From positions 7,275,501 to 7,339,500 of the forward strand of contig NZ_JAMZEB010000002.1 in the NCBI RefSeq assembly GCF_024172165.1: DNA of 64,000 nucleotides. Direction: 5' to 3'. This document shows positions 43,519 to 52,736 of the stretch, one piece after another (the first letter of the stretch is position 1; every line of letters starts with the position of its first letter). The notes under the pieces are model-generated. The model had not been told where the DNA came from. It saw nothing but the letters and a program-made list of their open reading frames with translations, and made no database searches. A program made the position numbers and the translations under genes. The DNA comes from Nonomuraea thailandensis. Its GTDB lineage: Bacteria; Actinomycetota; Actinomycetes; Streptosporangiales; Streptosporangiaceae.

Positions 43519-43964
43519 TCCGGCTGACCGTCAACGGGGCTCCCGCCGAGGTGGCCGCCGATCCCGGCACGCCGCTGCTGGACGTGCTGCGCGGGGAGCT
43601 CGGGCTGGTGGGCACGCGGTTCGGGTGCGGGGTCGGCCTGTGCGGGGCCTGCTTCGTGCTGCTCGACGGGGTGGTGACGGCCGCCTGCGACACGCCGCTG
43701 TCGGCGGCCGAGGGGCGGTCGGTGGTGACGGTCGAGGGGCTCGCGCCGGGGGACGAGCTCCACGCGGTGCAGCGGGCGGTGCTGGAGGAGCAGGCGGGGC
43801 AGTGCGCGTACTGCCTGTCGGGGATCATGGTCAGCGCCGCGGCGCTGCTGGCCCGCGATCCCCGGCCGGACGAGGAGGCGGTGGTGGCGGCTCTGGACCG
43901 CAACCTGTGCCGGTGCGGGGTGCAGCGGCGAGTGGTGCGCGCGGTGCTGAAGGCGGCCGAGTGA
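43515..43964 (+). CDS. Molybdenum hydroxylase small subunit, two [2Fe-2S] clusters
   Basis: A 149 aa protein. The N-terminal plant-ferredoxin-like cluster uses Cys in RFGCGVGLCGACFVLLDG (about residues 36-53) and a fourth Cys near AACDTPLS (about 58). The C-terminal cluster uses QCAYCLSGIM (about 96-105) and LCRCGVQ (about 130-136). This is the IorA/NicA/CoxS type of electron-transfer subunit, working with the large subunit downstream. GTG 43515 overlaps the GntR stop and its stop overlaps the next start. No FAD subunit gene is present, consistent with an IorAB- or NicAB-like enzyme that uses other acceptors. Confidence 0.94.
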   Translation: MIRLTVNGAPAEVAADPGTPLLDVLRGELGLVGTRFGCGVGLCGACFVLLDGVVTAACDTPLSAAEGRSVVTVEGLAPGDELHAVQRAVLEEQAGQCAYCLSGIMVSAAALLARDPRPDEEAVVAALDRNLCRCGVQRRVVRAVLKAAE

Positions 43965-46159
43965 TGGCGCCGCCGACAGGCCAGGACGCTGAAGGCGGCC
44001 GGATGGTGGGCTCACAGGCCGCCGAGGGCCGGAGGGCTGAGGGGGACCGGATCATGGGCTCGCCGCCCGGTGCGGGCCAGGGGATGGTGCTCGTCTCGGA
44101 CGACGGCGCGGTCTCGGTGCGGGACGACGGCGTGATCTTCGTGCGGCTGGGGAAGGTCGAGCTCGGGCAGGGGGTGCTCACGGCACTGGCCCAGATCGCG
44201 GCCGACGCGCTGGGCGCCGACCTGGGGCAGGTGCGGATGCTGGCCGCCAGCACCACCGCGGGCCCCGACGAGGGGATCACGGCGGGCAGCAGGTCGATCT
44301 CGCACGCGGGGCCGCCGCTGCGCGAGGCGTGCGCCCGCGTGCGGGCCGCCTGCGCGGCCGAGGCCGCCCGCCGCTGGGGAGTCTCCCCCGCCGAGGTCAC
44401 GGTACGGCGCGGCGAGTTCCGCAGCGGGGATCGCACGGCGACCTACGCCGAGCTCGCGCCCGTGGCCGACGCGCTGACGGCGGGACCTCCCACGGACACC
44501 CTCCAAGCCGCCACCCTCCAGGCCGCTCTGGAGGCCGGGTCGTCGCCGGCCGAGGAGCCGGTGTTCGTGGGCGTCAGCGTGCCGCGCCTGGACCTGCCCG
44601 ACAAGATCGCCGGACGGCCCCGGTTCGTCCACGACCTGCGCCTGCCCGGCCAGCTCTACGGCCGGGTCCTGCGCCCGCCCTCTCCCGCCGCCCGCCTGAC
44701 CGGCCTCACCCCGCTCCCGGACCTCCACGTCGTACGGGACGGCTCGTTCGTCGGGGTGCTGGCCGAGACGGAGGCGGCGGCCGACCGGGCCCTGGCCCGC
44801 CTGAGCAAGGTCTGCGAGTGGGAGGAGCACGACACCCTCCCCGACGAACACGACCTGCACACGTTCCTGCGCCGGGGCCCGCACGAGACGATCACCGTCA
44901 GCGCGCCGGCCGACGCCCCGCCCGCGGGCGAGCCGCACACGGCCACCTACAGCAGGCCGTTCCTCGCCCACGCCTCGATCGCCCCCAGCTGCGCCGTCGC
45001 CCGCTGGAACGGCGACGGCGACCTGGAGGTCTGGAGCCACACGCAGGGCGTGCACCCCCTGCGCAGGGCCCTGGAGCGGATCCTGGGAGCCGAGGTCGAG
45101 GTGCACCACGTGGAGGGCGCGGGCTGCTACGGCCACAACGCCGCCGACGACGTGGCGCTCGACGCCGCGCTGCTGGCCCGCGAGGCGGGCGGCAGGCCGG
45201 TGCAGGTGCGCTGGAGCAGGCGCGACGAGCTCACCTGGGCCCCGTTCGGCTCGGCCATGTCGGTGGACGTGGCGGCGGTGGTGGACGAGGCGGGCCTGGT
45301 GCGCTCCTGGCGGTACGACGTGTGGAGCCAGGGCCACCTCAGCCGCCCCGGCTACGCCGGAGGGGTTCCCGGCCTGCTCGCCGGCGCCCACCTGGAGCGG
45401 CCGTGGGCGTACCCGGCGGCGGTGGACCCGTCGCCGCAGGGAGGCTCGGGCATGGCGCGCAACGCGGTGCCGATCTACGACTTCCCGCGGATGGAGATCA
45501 CCGGGCACCGCGTGCTGGAGACGCCCATCCGGTCGTCGGCGCTGCGCTCGCTGGGCGCGTTCATGAACGTCTTCGCCATCGAGTCGTTCATGGACGAGCT
45601 GGCGCTGGCCGCGGGGATGGATCCGCTGGCGTACCGGCTGGCCCACCTGAGCGACCCCCGCGCCCGGACGGTGCTGGAGCGGGCGGCCGACATGGCGGGG
45701 TGGGGCGGGCCGGAGCTGGGGCTGGGGTTCGCCAGGTACAAGGGCGTCGGCGCGTACTGCGCGGCGGTGGCGCAGGTGGAGGCCGAGCAGGACGTGCGGG
45801 TGCGCCGCCTGACCATCGCCGTGGACGTCGGCCAGGTGGTCAACCCCGACGGCGTGCGCAACCAGATCGAGGGCGGCGCCACCCAGGCGGCGAGCTGGAC
45901 GCTGAAGGAGCGGGTACGGTTCGACCGGCGGGCGATCACCAGCGGCGACTGGGAGAGCTACCCGATCCTGCGCTTCTCGGAGACGCCCGAGGTGGTGGTG
46001 GAGCTGGTCGAGCATCCGGGCACGCCGTCGGCGGGCGCGGGCGAGGCGGCGCAGGGCCCGGTGGCGGCGGCCGTCGCCAACGCGCTCGCCGCGACGCTCG
46101 GCGTCCGGATCCGCGACCTCCCGCTGGACCGCGAGGCGGTGCTGAGGGCCATTGCGTAG
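43964..46159 (+). CDS. Molybdenum hydroxylase large subunit (IorB-like, permuted)
   Basis: A 731 aa protein of the xanthine oxidase superfamily. A cofactor-binding segment comes first (LGKVELGQGVLTALAQIAAD, about residues 63-82), and the a/b hammerhead domain (RPRFVHDLRLPGQLYGRVLR, about 208-227) comes only after it, the order seen in isoquinoline 1-oxidoreductase beta. The catalytic Glu lies in AGEAAQGPVAAAVANALA near residue 695. Such enzymes hydroxylate N-heteroaromatic rings with water. The first 45 residues are Gly/Ala/Asp-rich and look low-complexity, without a Tat signal. ATG 43964 overlaps the small-subunit stop. Confidence 0.9.
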   Translation: MAPPTGQDAEGGRMVGSQAAEGRRAEGDRIMGSPPGAGQGMVLVSDDGAVSVRDDGVIFVRLGKVELGQGVLTALAQIAADALGADLGQVRMLAASTTAGPDEGITAGSRSISHAGPPLREACARVRAACAAEAARRWGVSPAEVTVRRGEFRSGDRTATYAELAPVADALTAGPPTDTLQAATLQAALEAGSSPAEEPVFVGVSVPRLDLPDKIAGRPRFVHDLRLPGQLYGRVLRPPSPAARLTGLTPLPDLHVVRDGSFVGVLAETEAAADRALARLSKVCEWEEHDTLPDEHDLHTFLRRGPHETITVSAPADAPPAGEPHTATYSRPFLAHASIAPSCAVARWNGDGDLEVWSHTQGVHPLRRALERILGAEVEVHHVEGAGCYGHNAADDVALDAALLAREAGGRPVQVRWSRRDELTWAPFGSAMSVDVAAVVDEAGLVRSWRYDVWSQGHLSRPGYAGGVPGLLAGAHLERPWAYPAAVDPSPQGGSGMARNAVPIYDFPRMEITGHRVLETPIRSSALRSLGAFMNVFAIESFMDELALAAGMDPLAYRLAHLSDPRARTVLERAADMAGWGGPELGLGFARYKGVGAYCAAVAQVEAEQDVRVRRLTIAVDVGQVVNPDGVRNQIEGGATQAASWTLKERVRFDRRAITSGDWESYPILRFSETPEVVVELVEHPGTPSAGAGEAAQGPVAAAVANALAATLGVRIRDLPLDREAVLRAIA

Positions 46160-46165
46160 GCCCGT

Positions 46166-47404
46166 CTAATAGGCACCGGCCACGATCAGCTCCTTCGCGG
46201 GGAACAACGTCAGCACCCGGTACCCCTCAGGTGTCACCACGACCTCCTCCTCGATCCGGGCGGCCGAGAACCCGTCGCTCGCCGGGCAGTACGTCTCCAG
46301 CGCGAACACCATCCCGGCCCGCAGCTCGATCGGCTCGCGCATGCTGTTGAGCCGCGAGATGATCGGCCGCTCATGCAGCCCGAGCCCCAGCCCGTGCCCG
46401 AACTGCAGCCCGAAGGCCGCCATCTCGTCCTCGAACCCGAACTCGGCCGCCCGCGGCCACACCGCGGCCACCTGGTCGGTGCCCACCCCCGGCTTGATCA
46501 TGGCGATGGAGGCGTCCATCCACTCGCGGGCCCTGACGTACGCCTCCCGCTGCGAGGCCGTCGCGCTGCCCACGCCGAACGTGCGGTAGTAGCACGTCCG
46601 GTAGCCGTTGTAGGAGTGGATGATGTCGAAGAACGCCTGGTCACCGGGCCTGATGAGGCGGTCGGAGAAGTTGTGCGGATGCGGGTTGCAGCGCTCGCCG
46701 CTCACCGCGTTGACGGCCTCCACCTGGTCCGAGCCCATCTCGTAGAGGCGCTTGTTGACCAGGGCGACGATCTCGTTCTCGCGGACGCCGGGCTTGAGCG
46801 CCTCGACGACGTCCTGGTAGACGCCGTCCACCATGGCGGCGGCCTGCGTGAGCAGCATGATCTCGTCGGGCGACTTGATGACGCGGGCGTCCAGCATGAG
46901 CTGCTGGCAGTCCACCACGCGCAGGCCCTGGCGCTGCATCTCGAACAGGAACGGCGGCTCCACGATGTCCACGCCGACGGGCTCGCCCGCCAGCCCGGCC
47001 TCGGCCAGCAGGCCCTTGATCGTGCGGACGGCGTCCGCCATCAGGCCGGCCGTGGGGGCGATGGCGCCGCGCAGGCCCAGCATGCCCGCGTGGCAGTCGG
47101 CCGGGTCCAGCCACGGGCTGTGCAGGCGGTGGTGGCGGGCGGCCGAGCCGAAGTCCCACAGCCGGGGCGGGCCGCCCCGGGCGAGCAGGGCGTACCTGGT
47201 CATCTTGTCGCCGAGGGCGCCGCCGATCCAGGTCTGGGTGACGTACCTGATGTTGTAGAAGTCGAACAGCAGGAACGCGCCGCACTCGCTGCCGGCCAGC
47301 GCTGCGCGGGCGCGGCCGAGACGGTGGGCCCGCAGGCGGTCGAAGTCGACGCGCTGCTCGTAGTCGACGCCCATGTGGCCGGGGGCGGGCAGCGGCGCGC
47401 TCAT
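46166..47404 (-). CDS. M24-family (creatinase/aminopeptidase P-fold) protein
   Basis: A 412 aa protein. The N-terminal creatinase-type domain spans about residues 30-180; the pita-bread domain follows. The first metal Asp is in FFDIIHS, but the second is replaced in GYRTCYYRTF, where metallo-M24 enzymes have an Asp before the Thr-Arg-Thr. His in FGHGLGLGLHERPII and Glu in FALETYCP and IEEEVVV are kept. The loss suggests altered metal use or a metal-free hydrolase like creatinase, rather than an ordinary Xaa-Pro peptidase. It is last in the transporter operon and stops 6 bp from the convergent Mo-hydroxylase. Confidence 0.85.
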   Translation of the reverse strand: MSAPLPAPGHMGVDYEQRVDFDRLRAHRLGRARAALAGSECGAFLLFDFYNIRYVTQTWIGGALGDKMTRYALLARGGPPRLWDFGSAARHHRLHSPWLDPADCHAGMLGLRGAIAPTAGLMADAVRTIKGLLAEAGLAGEPVGVDIVEPPFLFEMQRQGLRVVDCQQLMLDARVIKSPDEIMLLTQAAAMVDGVYQDVVEALKPGVRENEIVALVNKRLYEMGSDQVEAVNAVSGERCNPHPHNFSDRLIRPGDQAFFDIIHSYNGYRTCYYRTFGVGSATASQREAYVRAREWMDASIAMIKPGVGTDQVAAVWPRAAEFGFEDEMAAFGLQFGHGLGLGLHERPIISRLNSMREPIELRAGMVFALETYCPASDGFSAARIEEEVVVTPEGYRVLTLFPAKELIVAGAY

Positions 47405-48312
47405 GAGCCGAGCCCGTCGTCCACGGCCACGTCCTCGGGCTTGAGCTCCAGCCCGGAGGCGGCCGCCTGCAGGTCGAGCAGGATGGCGAAGTCCTCGCCG
47501 GTCCTGCCGGTGCCGACGGCGGCCTGCACGAGCTGCGCGGTGAGCGCGGTGACCGGCATGGGCACGCCGAGCTCGCCGGCGGCGGCCAGGCCCAGGTCGA
47601 AGTCCTTGCGCAGGAGGACGGAGGTGAAGGTGGGCGTGTAGTCGAGATGCACGAACGCGGGCGACTTGTAGCGGGTGAACGGCGAGCCGACGACGCTGTC
47701 GTTCAGGAACTCCAGGAAGGCGTGGCGGGTCACGCCGCCCTTCTCGGCCAGCACGGTGACCTCGGCGAGCGTCTGGGCGACGACGCCGAGCAGCAGGTTG
47801 TGCGCGATCTTCACCAGGCGGGCGGTCTCGCCCTCCCCCGCGTACGTGGCCGACCTGCCCAGCCGGGCGAGCAGCCCGGACACCCGGTCGTACGTCTCGC
47901 GCGGCCCCGAGCAGACGAAGCTGAGCAGCCCGGCCCTGACGACCTTGGCGTTGCCGCTGACCGGCGCGGCCAGGAACCCGGTGCCGTGCCGCGCGCAGGC
48001 CGCCCGGGCGGCGGCCGACGCCTCGGCGGAGACGGTGGAGCAGTCGACGACCACGCCGGGGCCCGGGCCGCCCGCGAGCAGCCCGTCGAGCACCTCGGTC
48101 AGGTCGCCGGAGGCGGCGACCGTGCTGAAGACGACGTCGCGGTCGCGCAGGGCGGCGACCGTGCCCACCACCTGGGCGCCGTGCTCGCGCAGCGGCTCCG
48201 CCCTGGCCCGCGTGCGGTTCCACACGGCCAGGTCCACCCCGGCCAGGGCCAGCCGCTCGGCCATGGCGTAGCCCATGCGGCCGGTGCCGATCCAGCCTGC
48301 TGTCTGAGTCAT
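47401..48312 (-). CDS. NAD(P)-dependent beta-hydroxyacid dehydrogenase (3-hydroxyisobutyrate type)
   Basis: A 303 aa protein. The Rossmann motif is GWIGTGRMGYAMAERLALAG (about residues 6-25), the substrate motif VVDCSTVSAEAS (about 91-102), the GXXGXG-K region FLAAPVSGNAKVVRAG (about 118-133), and the catalytic Lys in LVKIAHNLLLG (about 174). It oxidises a beta-hydroxyacid to a semialdehyde or the reverse (glutarate semialdehyde reductase is a close alternative). ATG 48312 overlaps the hydrolase stop, and its stop overlaps the M24 start, so it is fully coupled in the operon. Confidence 0.9.
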   Translation of the reverse strand: MTQTAGWIGTGRMGYAMAERLALAGVDLAVWNRTRARAEPLREHGAQVVGTVAALRDRDVVFSTVAASGDLTEVLDGLLAGGPGPGVVVDCSTVSAEASAAARAACARHGTGFLAAPVSGNAKVVRAGLLSFVCSGPRETYDRVSGLLARLGRSATYAGEGETARLVKIAHNLLLGVVAQTLAEVTVLAEKGGVTRHAFLEFLNDSVVGSPFTRYKSPAFVHLDYTPTFTSVLLRKDFDLGLAAAGELGVPMPVTALTAQLVQAAVGTGRTGEDFAILLDLQAAASGLELKPEDVAVDDGLGS

Positions 48313-49379
48313 CGTGTCGTGCCTTTCAGCCGCTGGGCCAGCCAGTCGGCGGTGTAGGGGCGGTGCCAGGGGGTGAGGTTGGCGCAGCCGTGGTTGCCCT
48401 CTTCGAGCATGAGCAGCTCGCTGTCGCCGCCCGTGGCGGCGGCCAGCCGCTCGGCCTGCCGCCAGGGGATGAGCCGGTCCTCGCGGCCGAACACGACCAG
48501 CAGCGGCGCGTTGATCGCCGACGCGGTGCCCTCCAGGGTGAGGGTGTAGGCGATGCGCCGGGCCTCCTCCTGGGTGGGGGCGCCCGCCCGTACGCGGAAG
48601 GTCTCCCTGGTCAGCTCGGGCAGGCAGCTCCAGCAGTCGCCGAAGTCGTACGGCCCGGCCAGCGCCACGCACGCCTTGACCCGCTCGCCCTCGGCCGCCG
48701 CCACCCTGGGCGCGTAGTAGCCGCCCAGGCTGACCCCCCAGACGCCCAGCCGGGAGGCGTCGATCCCCGGCTCGGCGGCCAGCGCGTCGAGCAGCGCCCC
48801 GCCGGGCTCCGACCAGTCGGCCCTGATCGGCAGGTCGTACTCGGCCTCGCCCTGTCCCGGCCCGTCCACGGCGAACGTGGCCAGCCCGCGTTCGAGAAAG
48901 AGCTGCTCGACCACCCGGTGCTCCTCCTTGGCCGAGTCGAGCCCGGACAGCATGAGGACGGCGGGATGCGGCCCCGGGCCCGGGGGCAGCCGGAGCACGC
49001 CGACGAGCGTGCCGCCCGCGAAGCCGATCTCGATCCGCCGGCCGGGCGGCGACAGGTGGGGCAGGGCGTCGTCGAGGCAGGCCACGGCCCGCCGGTGGGC
49101 GCGGCGCATCTGGTCGAGGTCGGCGGTGAAGACGAACTTGGCGAAGTGGAAGTAGAGCGCGGCCTGGGCCAGGTGCTGCCCGGCCGACAGCAGCCGCCCG
49201 GTGGCCAGCGCCTGCCTGCCGAGCCGTTCGTGCTCGGCGGCGACGGCCCACCAGGCGGAGCACCAGCCGTCCCAGGTGTCCAGGTCGCGGGTGATGCGCC
49301 GGAGGTCGCACGCGGTCACGCCGTTGGCGGTGAACCGGGGTCCCCAGTGCGCGATGGCGGAGGCGACTCGCTCGTCCAC
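48309..49379 (-). CDS. Alpha/beta hydrolase related to 2,6-dihydropseudooxynicotine hydrolase
   Basis: A 356 aa protein with an N-terminal helical cap (about residues 1-105, with RRITRDLDTWDGWCSAWWAV) before the hydrolase core, as in the pAO1 nicotine-pathway C-C hydrolase family and FrsA-like proteins. The nucleophile Ser is in VWGVSLGGYY (about 212), Asp in FGREDRLIP (about 299) and His in EEGNHGCAN (about 329). It may cut a C-C bond beside a ketone on a ring-opened heterocycle. GTG 49379 lies within the LivF 3' end (64 bp overlap). Context with a Mo-hydroxylase supports a heteroaromatic role, but the substrate is not proved. Confidence 0.83.
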   Translation of the reverse strand: MDERVASAIAHWGPRFTANGVTACDLRRITRDLDTWDGWCSAWWAVAAEHERLGRQALATGRLLSAGQHLAQAALYFHFAKFVFTADLDQMRRAHRRAVACLDDALPHLSPPGRRIEIGFAGGTLVGVLRLPPGPGPHPAVLMLSGLDSAKEEHRVVEQLFLERGLATFAVDGPGQGEAEYDLPIRADWSEPGGALLDALAAEPGIDASRLGVWGVSLGGYYAPRVAAAEGERVKACVALAGPYDFGDCWSCLPELTRETFRVRAGAPTQEEARRIAYTLTLEGTASAINAPLLVVFGREDRLIPWRQAERLAAATGGDSELLMLEEGNHGCANLTPWHRPYTADWLAQRLKGTTR

Positions 49380-50092
49380 CGTGTACCACCTCCCAGGTAG
49401 AGCGACGCGATCTCGGGGTCGTCCCGGACGGCGGCGGCCGTGCCGGTCAGGCGGACCCGGCCGCCCTCCATGACCACGCCGTGCGTGGCCAGGCCCAGGC
49501 CGAGCCGGACGTTCTGCTCGACGAGCAGCACGGTGGCGCCGCCCTGGCTGAGCTGCTGGATGACCTCGGCCACGCCGGCCAGCCCGCGCGGGTCCAGGCC
49601 CAGCGACGGCTCGTCGAGCAGGATGAGGCGCGGGTCGAGCATGAGGCAGCGGGCGATCTCGACCAGGCGCCGCTGGCCGCCGCTGAGGTTGCCGGCGTGC
49701 TCGCGGGCCCGCTCGGCGACGATCGGCAGCCGCTGCTTGACCTGGTCGAGGCGCTCGCGCAGCAGCTTCCTGTCCTTGCGGATGAGGTAGCCGCCCATCA
49801 GCACGTTCTCCTGCACGGACATGGCGGGGAACAGGGCGTGCGACTGCGGCACCTGGGCGATGCCGCGGCGCAGGATCTCGCCGGGGGCGCGCCCGCCGAT
49901 GGGCTCACCGTCCATCCGGACCTCGCCCTCGGTGGGGGCGAGCAGGCCGCTGATGACCCGCAGCACGGTGGACTTGCCCGCGCCGTTCGGGCCGACCACG
50001 CAGGTGATCGTGCGCTCGGCGCACTCGAGGTCCACGCCGCGCAGCACGCTGCCGCCGCCGTAACCCGCGACCACCGCCTTGAGCTGCAACAT
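49316..50092 (-). CDS. Branched-chain-type ABC transporter ATPase (LivF type)
   Basis: A 258 aa ATPase. Walker A VGPNGAGKST (about residues 33-42), Q-loop QVPQSH, signature NLSGGQRRLVEIAR (about 134-147), Walker B LILLDEPSLGL (about 155-165) and the H-loop area LLVEQN. LivF subunits normally end near a SLYLGG motif, and this one adds about 20 Pro/Ser-rich residues reading into the hydrolase gene. It powers the importer formed with LivH and the LivM-LivG fusion. It starts immediately after the fusion gene's stop. Confidence 0.94.
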   Translation of the reverse strand: MLQLKAVVAGYGGGSVLRGVDLECAERTITCVVGPNGAGKSTVLRVISGLLAPTEGEVRMDGEPIGGRAPGEILRRGIAQVPQSHALFPAMSVQENVLMGGYLIRKDRKLLRERLDQVKQRLPIVAERAREHAGNLSGGQRRLVEIARCLMLDPRLILLDEPSLGLDPRGLAGVAEVIQQLSQGGATVLLVEQNVRLGLGLATHGVVMEGGRVRLTGTAAAVRDDPEIASLYLGGGTRWTSESPPPSRTGDPGSPPTA

Positions 50093-51856
50093 CTATCTCA
50101 CCGCCGGAGTCCAGTCGGCCCCCAGGTACGCCTCCAGCACCGCGGGGTCCTCCCTGACGCGCTCCGGCGGCCCCTCGGCGATCACCCTGCCGCCCGCGAG
50201 CACCGCGACCGGATCGCACAGGTCGAGCACGAGCGGGATGTTGTGCTCGACGACCAGGAACGTGACGCCGGCCGCGTTCAGCTCGCGGATCACCTCGGTG
50301 ATGCGGCCGAGCAGGCTGGGGTTCACGCCGCCGGCGGGCTCGTCGAGCAGGATCAGCCGGGGTTCGAGCATGAGGACCTGGGCCAGCTCGACCAGCTTCT
50401 GCTGCCCGTACGACAGCGCGCCCGCGGGCTGGGCGGCGAAGCGGCCGAGCCCGACCAGGCCGAGCAGGTCGCGGGCGCGCTCGGCCTCGTGGCCGCGCAC
50501 GGCGCCGGACAGCATGGTCCTCCAGCGCGAGTCGGCCAGCGGGGCGACCACGTTCTCCTGCACGGTCAGGTCCGGGAACAGCCTGGTCACCTGGTACGAC
50601 CGGCCCAGCCCGAGATGGCAGCGCCGCCAGGGCCGCAGCCCGTCGATGCGCCGCCCGTCGAGCCTGATCTCGCCGGAGTCGGCCGGCAGCCCGCCGGTGA
50701 TCAGGTTGAACAGTGTGGTCTTGCCCGATCCGTTGGGCCCGATCAGCGCCGTGATCGTGCCCTGCCGCACATCGAGGGAGACGTCGTCCACCGCGACCAG
50801 GCCGCCGAACCGCTTGGAGACGCCGCGCAGCGACAGCAGCACCTCGCCGCCCGCGGGCCGCTCGGGCAGGCGCTCGCGCACGGACGACACGGCCGGCTGC
50901 TCGATGTACTCGACCGGCGCCGGGCGCCTGCGCCGCCACCACTCCCCCACGGTCGGCAGCAGCCCCCTGGGCAGGAACAGCACGACCAGCACCAGCGCGC
51001 CGCCGAACAGCAGCACCCGCGACTGCGCGCCGCCCGCGTGGACGGTGGCCGCCTCGCTGACCAGGTTCACCAGGAACGCGCCCACCACCGGCCCGTACAG
51101 GGTGCCGCGACCGCCGGCCAGCGCGGCCAGCACGATCGTGACGCTGCCCAGGATGGCGAAGGAGCCGACGGGGTTGATGAAGGTGAGGTAGTAGGCGTGG
51201 ACGCCGCCGGCCACGCCGATGAAGCAGGCGCTGGCCGCGTACGCGACGATCTTGAAGCGGGTGGTGTCGACGCCGATGGAGGCGGCCTTGCCCTCGTCCT
51301 GCCTGATGGCGAGCAGCCCCGTGCCGAGCTTGGTGCGCCGCAACCACGCGCTGAACAGCACCGTGAGCACGAGCAGCAGGAGGAAGGCGTAGTAGAAGGG
51401 GATGTTCTGGAAGTCGCGGTGCCAGAACGGCAGCTCCAGGGTGATCCCGTCGGAGCCGCGCGTCAGGTCCCTGGAGTTGACCGCGACGATCTGCGCCGCG
51501 AGCAGCATCGCGATCGTGATGATCACGAACGCGTGACCGCGGGTGCGCAGCACGACCGAGCCGATGGCCACCGCGGCCACGGTCGCGACGACGCCGCCGA
51601 GCGGCGCCACCCACAGCGGGTTCACGCCCCAGCGCAGGGCGAGGATGCCCACGGTGTACGACCCCAGCCCGAGGAACATGCTGTGCCCGAGCGAGACGTA
51701 ACCGGCGTACCCGGAGATGATGTTCCAGCTCGTCGCCTGGATCGCCAGCAGGAACCCGAGCAGCAGCACCGCCTGCGGGTACGGCTGCCACGGGTTGACC
51801 ACGGGATAGAGGAGCAGCACGGCCAGGCAGGCGCCCGCCACGGCGTGGGCCTTCAT
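50093..51856 (-). CDS. Fused branched-chain-type ABC permease-ATPase (LivM-LivG)
   Basis: A 587 aa protein. Residues about 1-310 are a LivM permease with eight to ten helices (SWNIISGYAGYVSLGHSMFL around 43-62). Residues about 340-587 are a LivG ATPase: Walker A IGPNGSGKTT (about 369-378), signature ALSYGQQKLVELAQ (about 481-494) and Walker B LILLDEPAGGVNP. Fusing permease and ATPase fixes their 1:1 ratio and is known in some actinomycetes. ATG 51856 overlaps the LivH stop. Together with LivF, LivH and the binding protein it makes a complete importer. Confidence 0.94.
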   Translation of the reverse strand: MKAHAVAGACLAVLLLYPVVNPWQPYPQAVLLLGFLLAIQATSWNIISGYAGYVSLGHSMFLGLGSYTVGILALRWGVNPLWVAPLGGVVATVAAVAIGSVVLRTRGHAFVIITIAMLLAAQIVAVNSRDLTRGSDGITLELPFWHRDFQNIPFYYAFLLLLVLTVLFSAWLRRTKLGTGLLAIRQDEGKAASIGVDTTRFKIVAYAASACFIGVAGGVHAYYLTFINPVGSFAILGSVTIVLAALAGGRGTLYGPVVGAFLVNLVSEAATVHAGGAQSRVLLFGGALVLVVLFLPRGLLPTVGEWWRRRRPAPVEYIEQPAVSSVRERLPERPAGGEVLLSLRGVSKRFGGLVAVDDVSLDVRQGTITALIGPNGSGKTTLFNLITGGLPADSGEIRLDGRRIDGLRPWRRCHLGLGRSYQVTRLFPDLTVQENVVAPLADSRWRTMLSGAVRGHEAERARDLLGLVGLGRFAAQPAGALSYGQQKLVELAQVLMLEPRLILLDEPAGGVNPSLLGRITEVIRELNAAGVTFLVVEHNIPLVLDLCDPVAVLAGGRVIAEGPPERVREDPAVLEAYLGADWTPAVR

Positions 51857-52731
51857 GCGGCGTCCTCCCGCAGCCGCGCCCCGAACAGCCCCTGCGGCCT
51901 GACCAGCAGCACCGCCATGATCACCAGGTAGAAGACGAGCGTGGACCAGCCGAGCGAGCCGTACGTCGCGGTCAGCGTCTCGGCCAGCCCGAGGATCATC
52001 GCCCCCGCCACCGCGCCGGGCAGGCTGCCGAGCCCGCCGAGCACCACGATGCCGAGCAGCCGGGAGATCCACTCGTAGTGGGAGGCGGGGAAGAACGGGT
52101 AGAGCACCGACAGGATGGAGCCGCCGACCCCGGCCGTGGCGCTGCCGATCGCGAACGCCAGCGCCGCCGTGCCCGCCGCGCCCACCCCCACCAGCGCGGC
52201 GCCCGACGGGTTCTGCGTGGCCGCCCTGATCGCCCGTCCCGTCCAGGTCCTGTTGAGCACGACGTGCAGCACCACCAGCACCCCCGCCGCCGCCAGGAAC
52301 CCGAACACCTGCGCCTTCGGCAGCGCGATGGCCCCGGCCGTGAACGACTCCTCGAAGTACGACGGCCCGGCCGACTTGAACTTGTTGCCCGCCGTGAGGT
52401 TCAGCACCCCCTCGATGACCAGCGCGAGCCCGAACGTCAGCAGCACCGACATGGACGGCGACGCCCCGCGGATCCGCGAGACCAGCAGCCGGTACGCCAG
52501 CCACCCGAACCCGAACATCATGGGCGTGGTCACCAGGGACGCCACGATCGGGTCGATCCCGCTCCGGTTCCACAACCACCAGGTCACCATCGCCACCAGC
52601 ACCAGGAACGCGCCCTGCGCCACGTTGATGATCCGCATCACCCCGAAGATCAGCGTCAGCCCGGACGCCATGAGCGCGTAGACGCCGCCGATCAGCAGCC
52701 CCAGCGCGACCGCCTGCACGAAGTGCGCCAT
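51853..52731 (-). CDS. Branched-chain-type ABC permease (LivH type)
   Basis: A 292 aa membrane protein with about eight helices. The start ALGLLIGGVYALMASGLTLI (about residues 9-28) and FGVMRIINVAQGAFL are canonical for LivH. I use ATG 52731, with GGAAG eight bases upstream; a GTG at 52740 would overlap the binding-protein stop and add three residues. It carries solute across the membrane together with the LivM half of the fusion. Confidence 0.93.
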   Translation of the reverse strand: MAHFVQAVALGLLIGGVYALMASGLTLIFGVMRIINVAQGAFLVLVAMVTWWLWNRSGIDPIVASLVTTPMMFGFGWLAYRLLVSRIRGASPSMSVLLTFGLALVIEGVLNLTAGNKFKSAGPSYFEESFTAGAIALPKAQVFGFLAAAGVLVVLHVVLNRTWTGRAIRAATQNPSGAALVGVGAAGTAALAFAIGSATAGVGGSILSVLYPFFPASHYEWISRLLGIVVLGGLGSLPGAVAGAMILGLAETLTATYGSLGWSTLVFYLVIMAVLLVRPQGLFGARLREDAA

Positions 52732-52736
52732 CGGGG

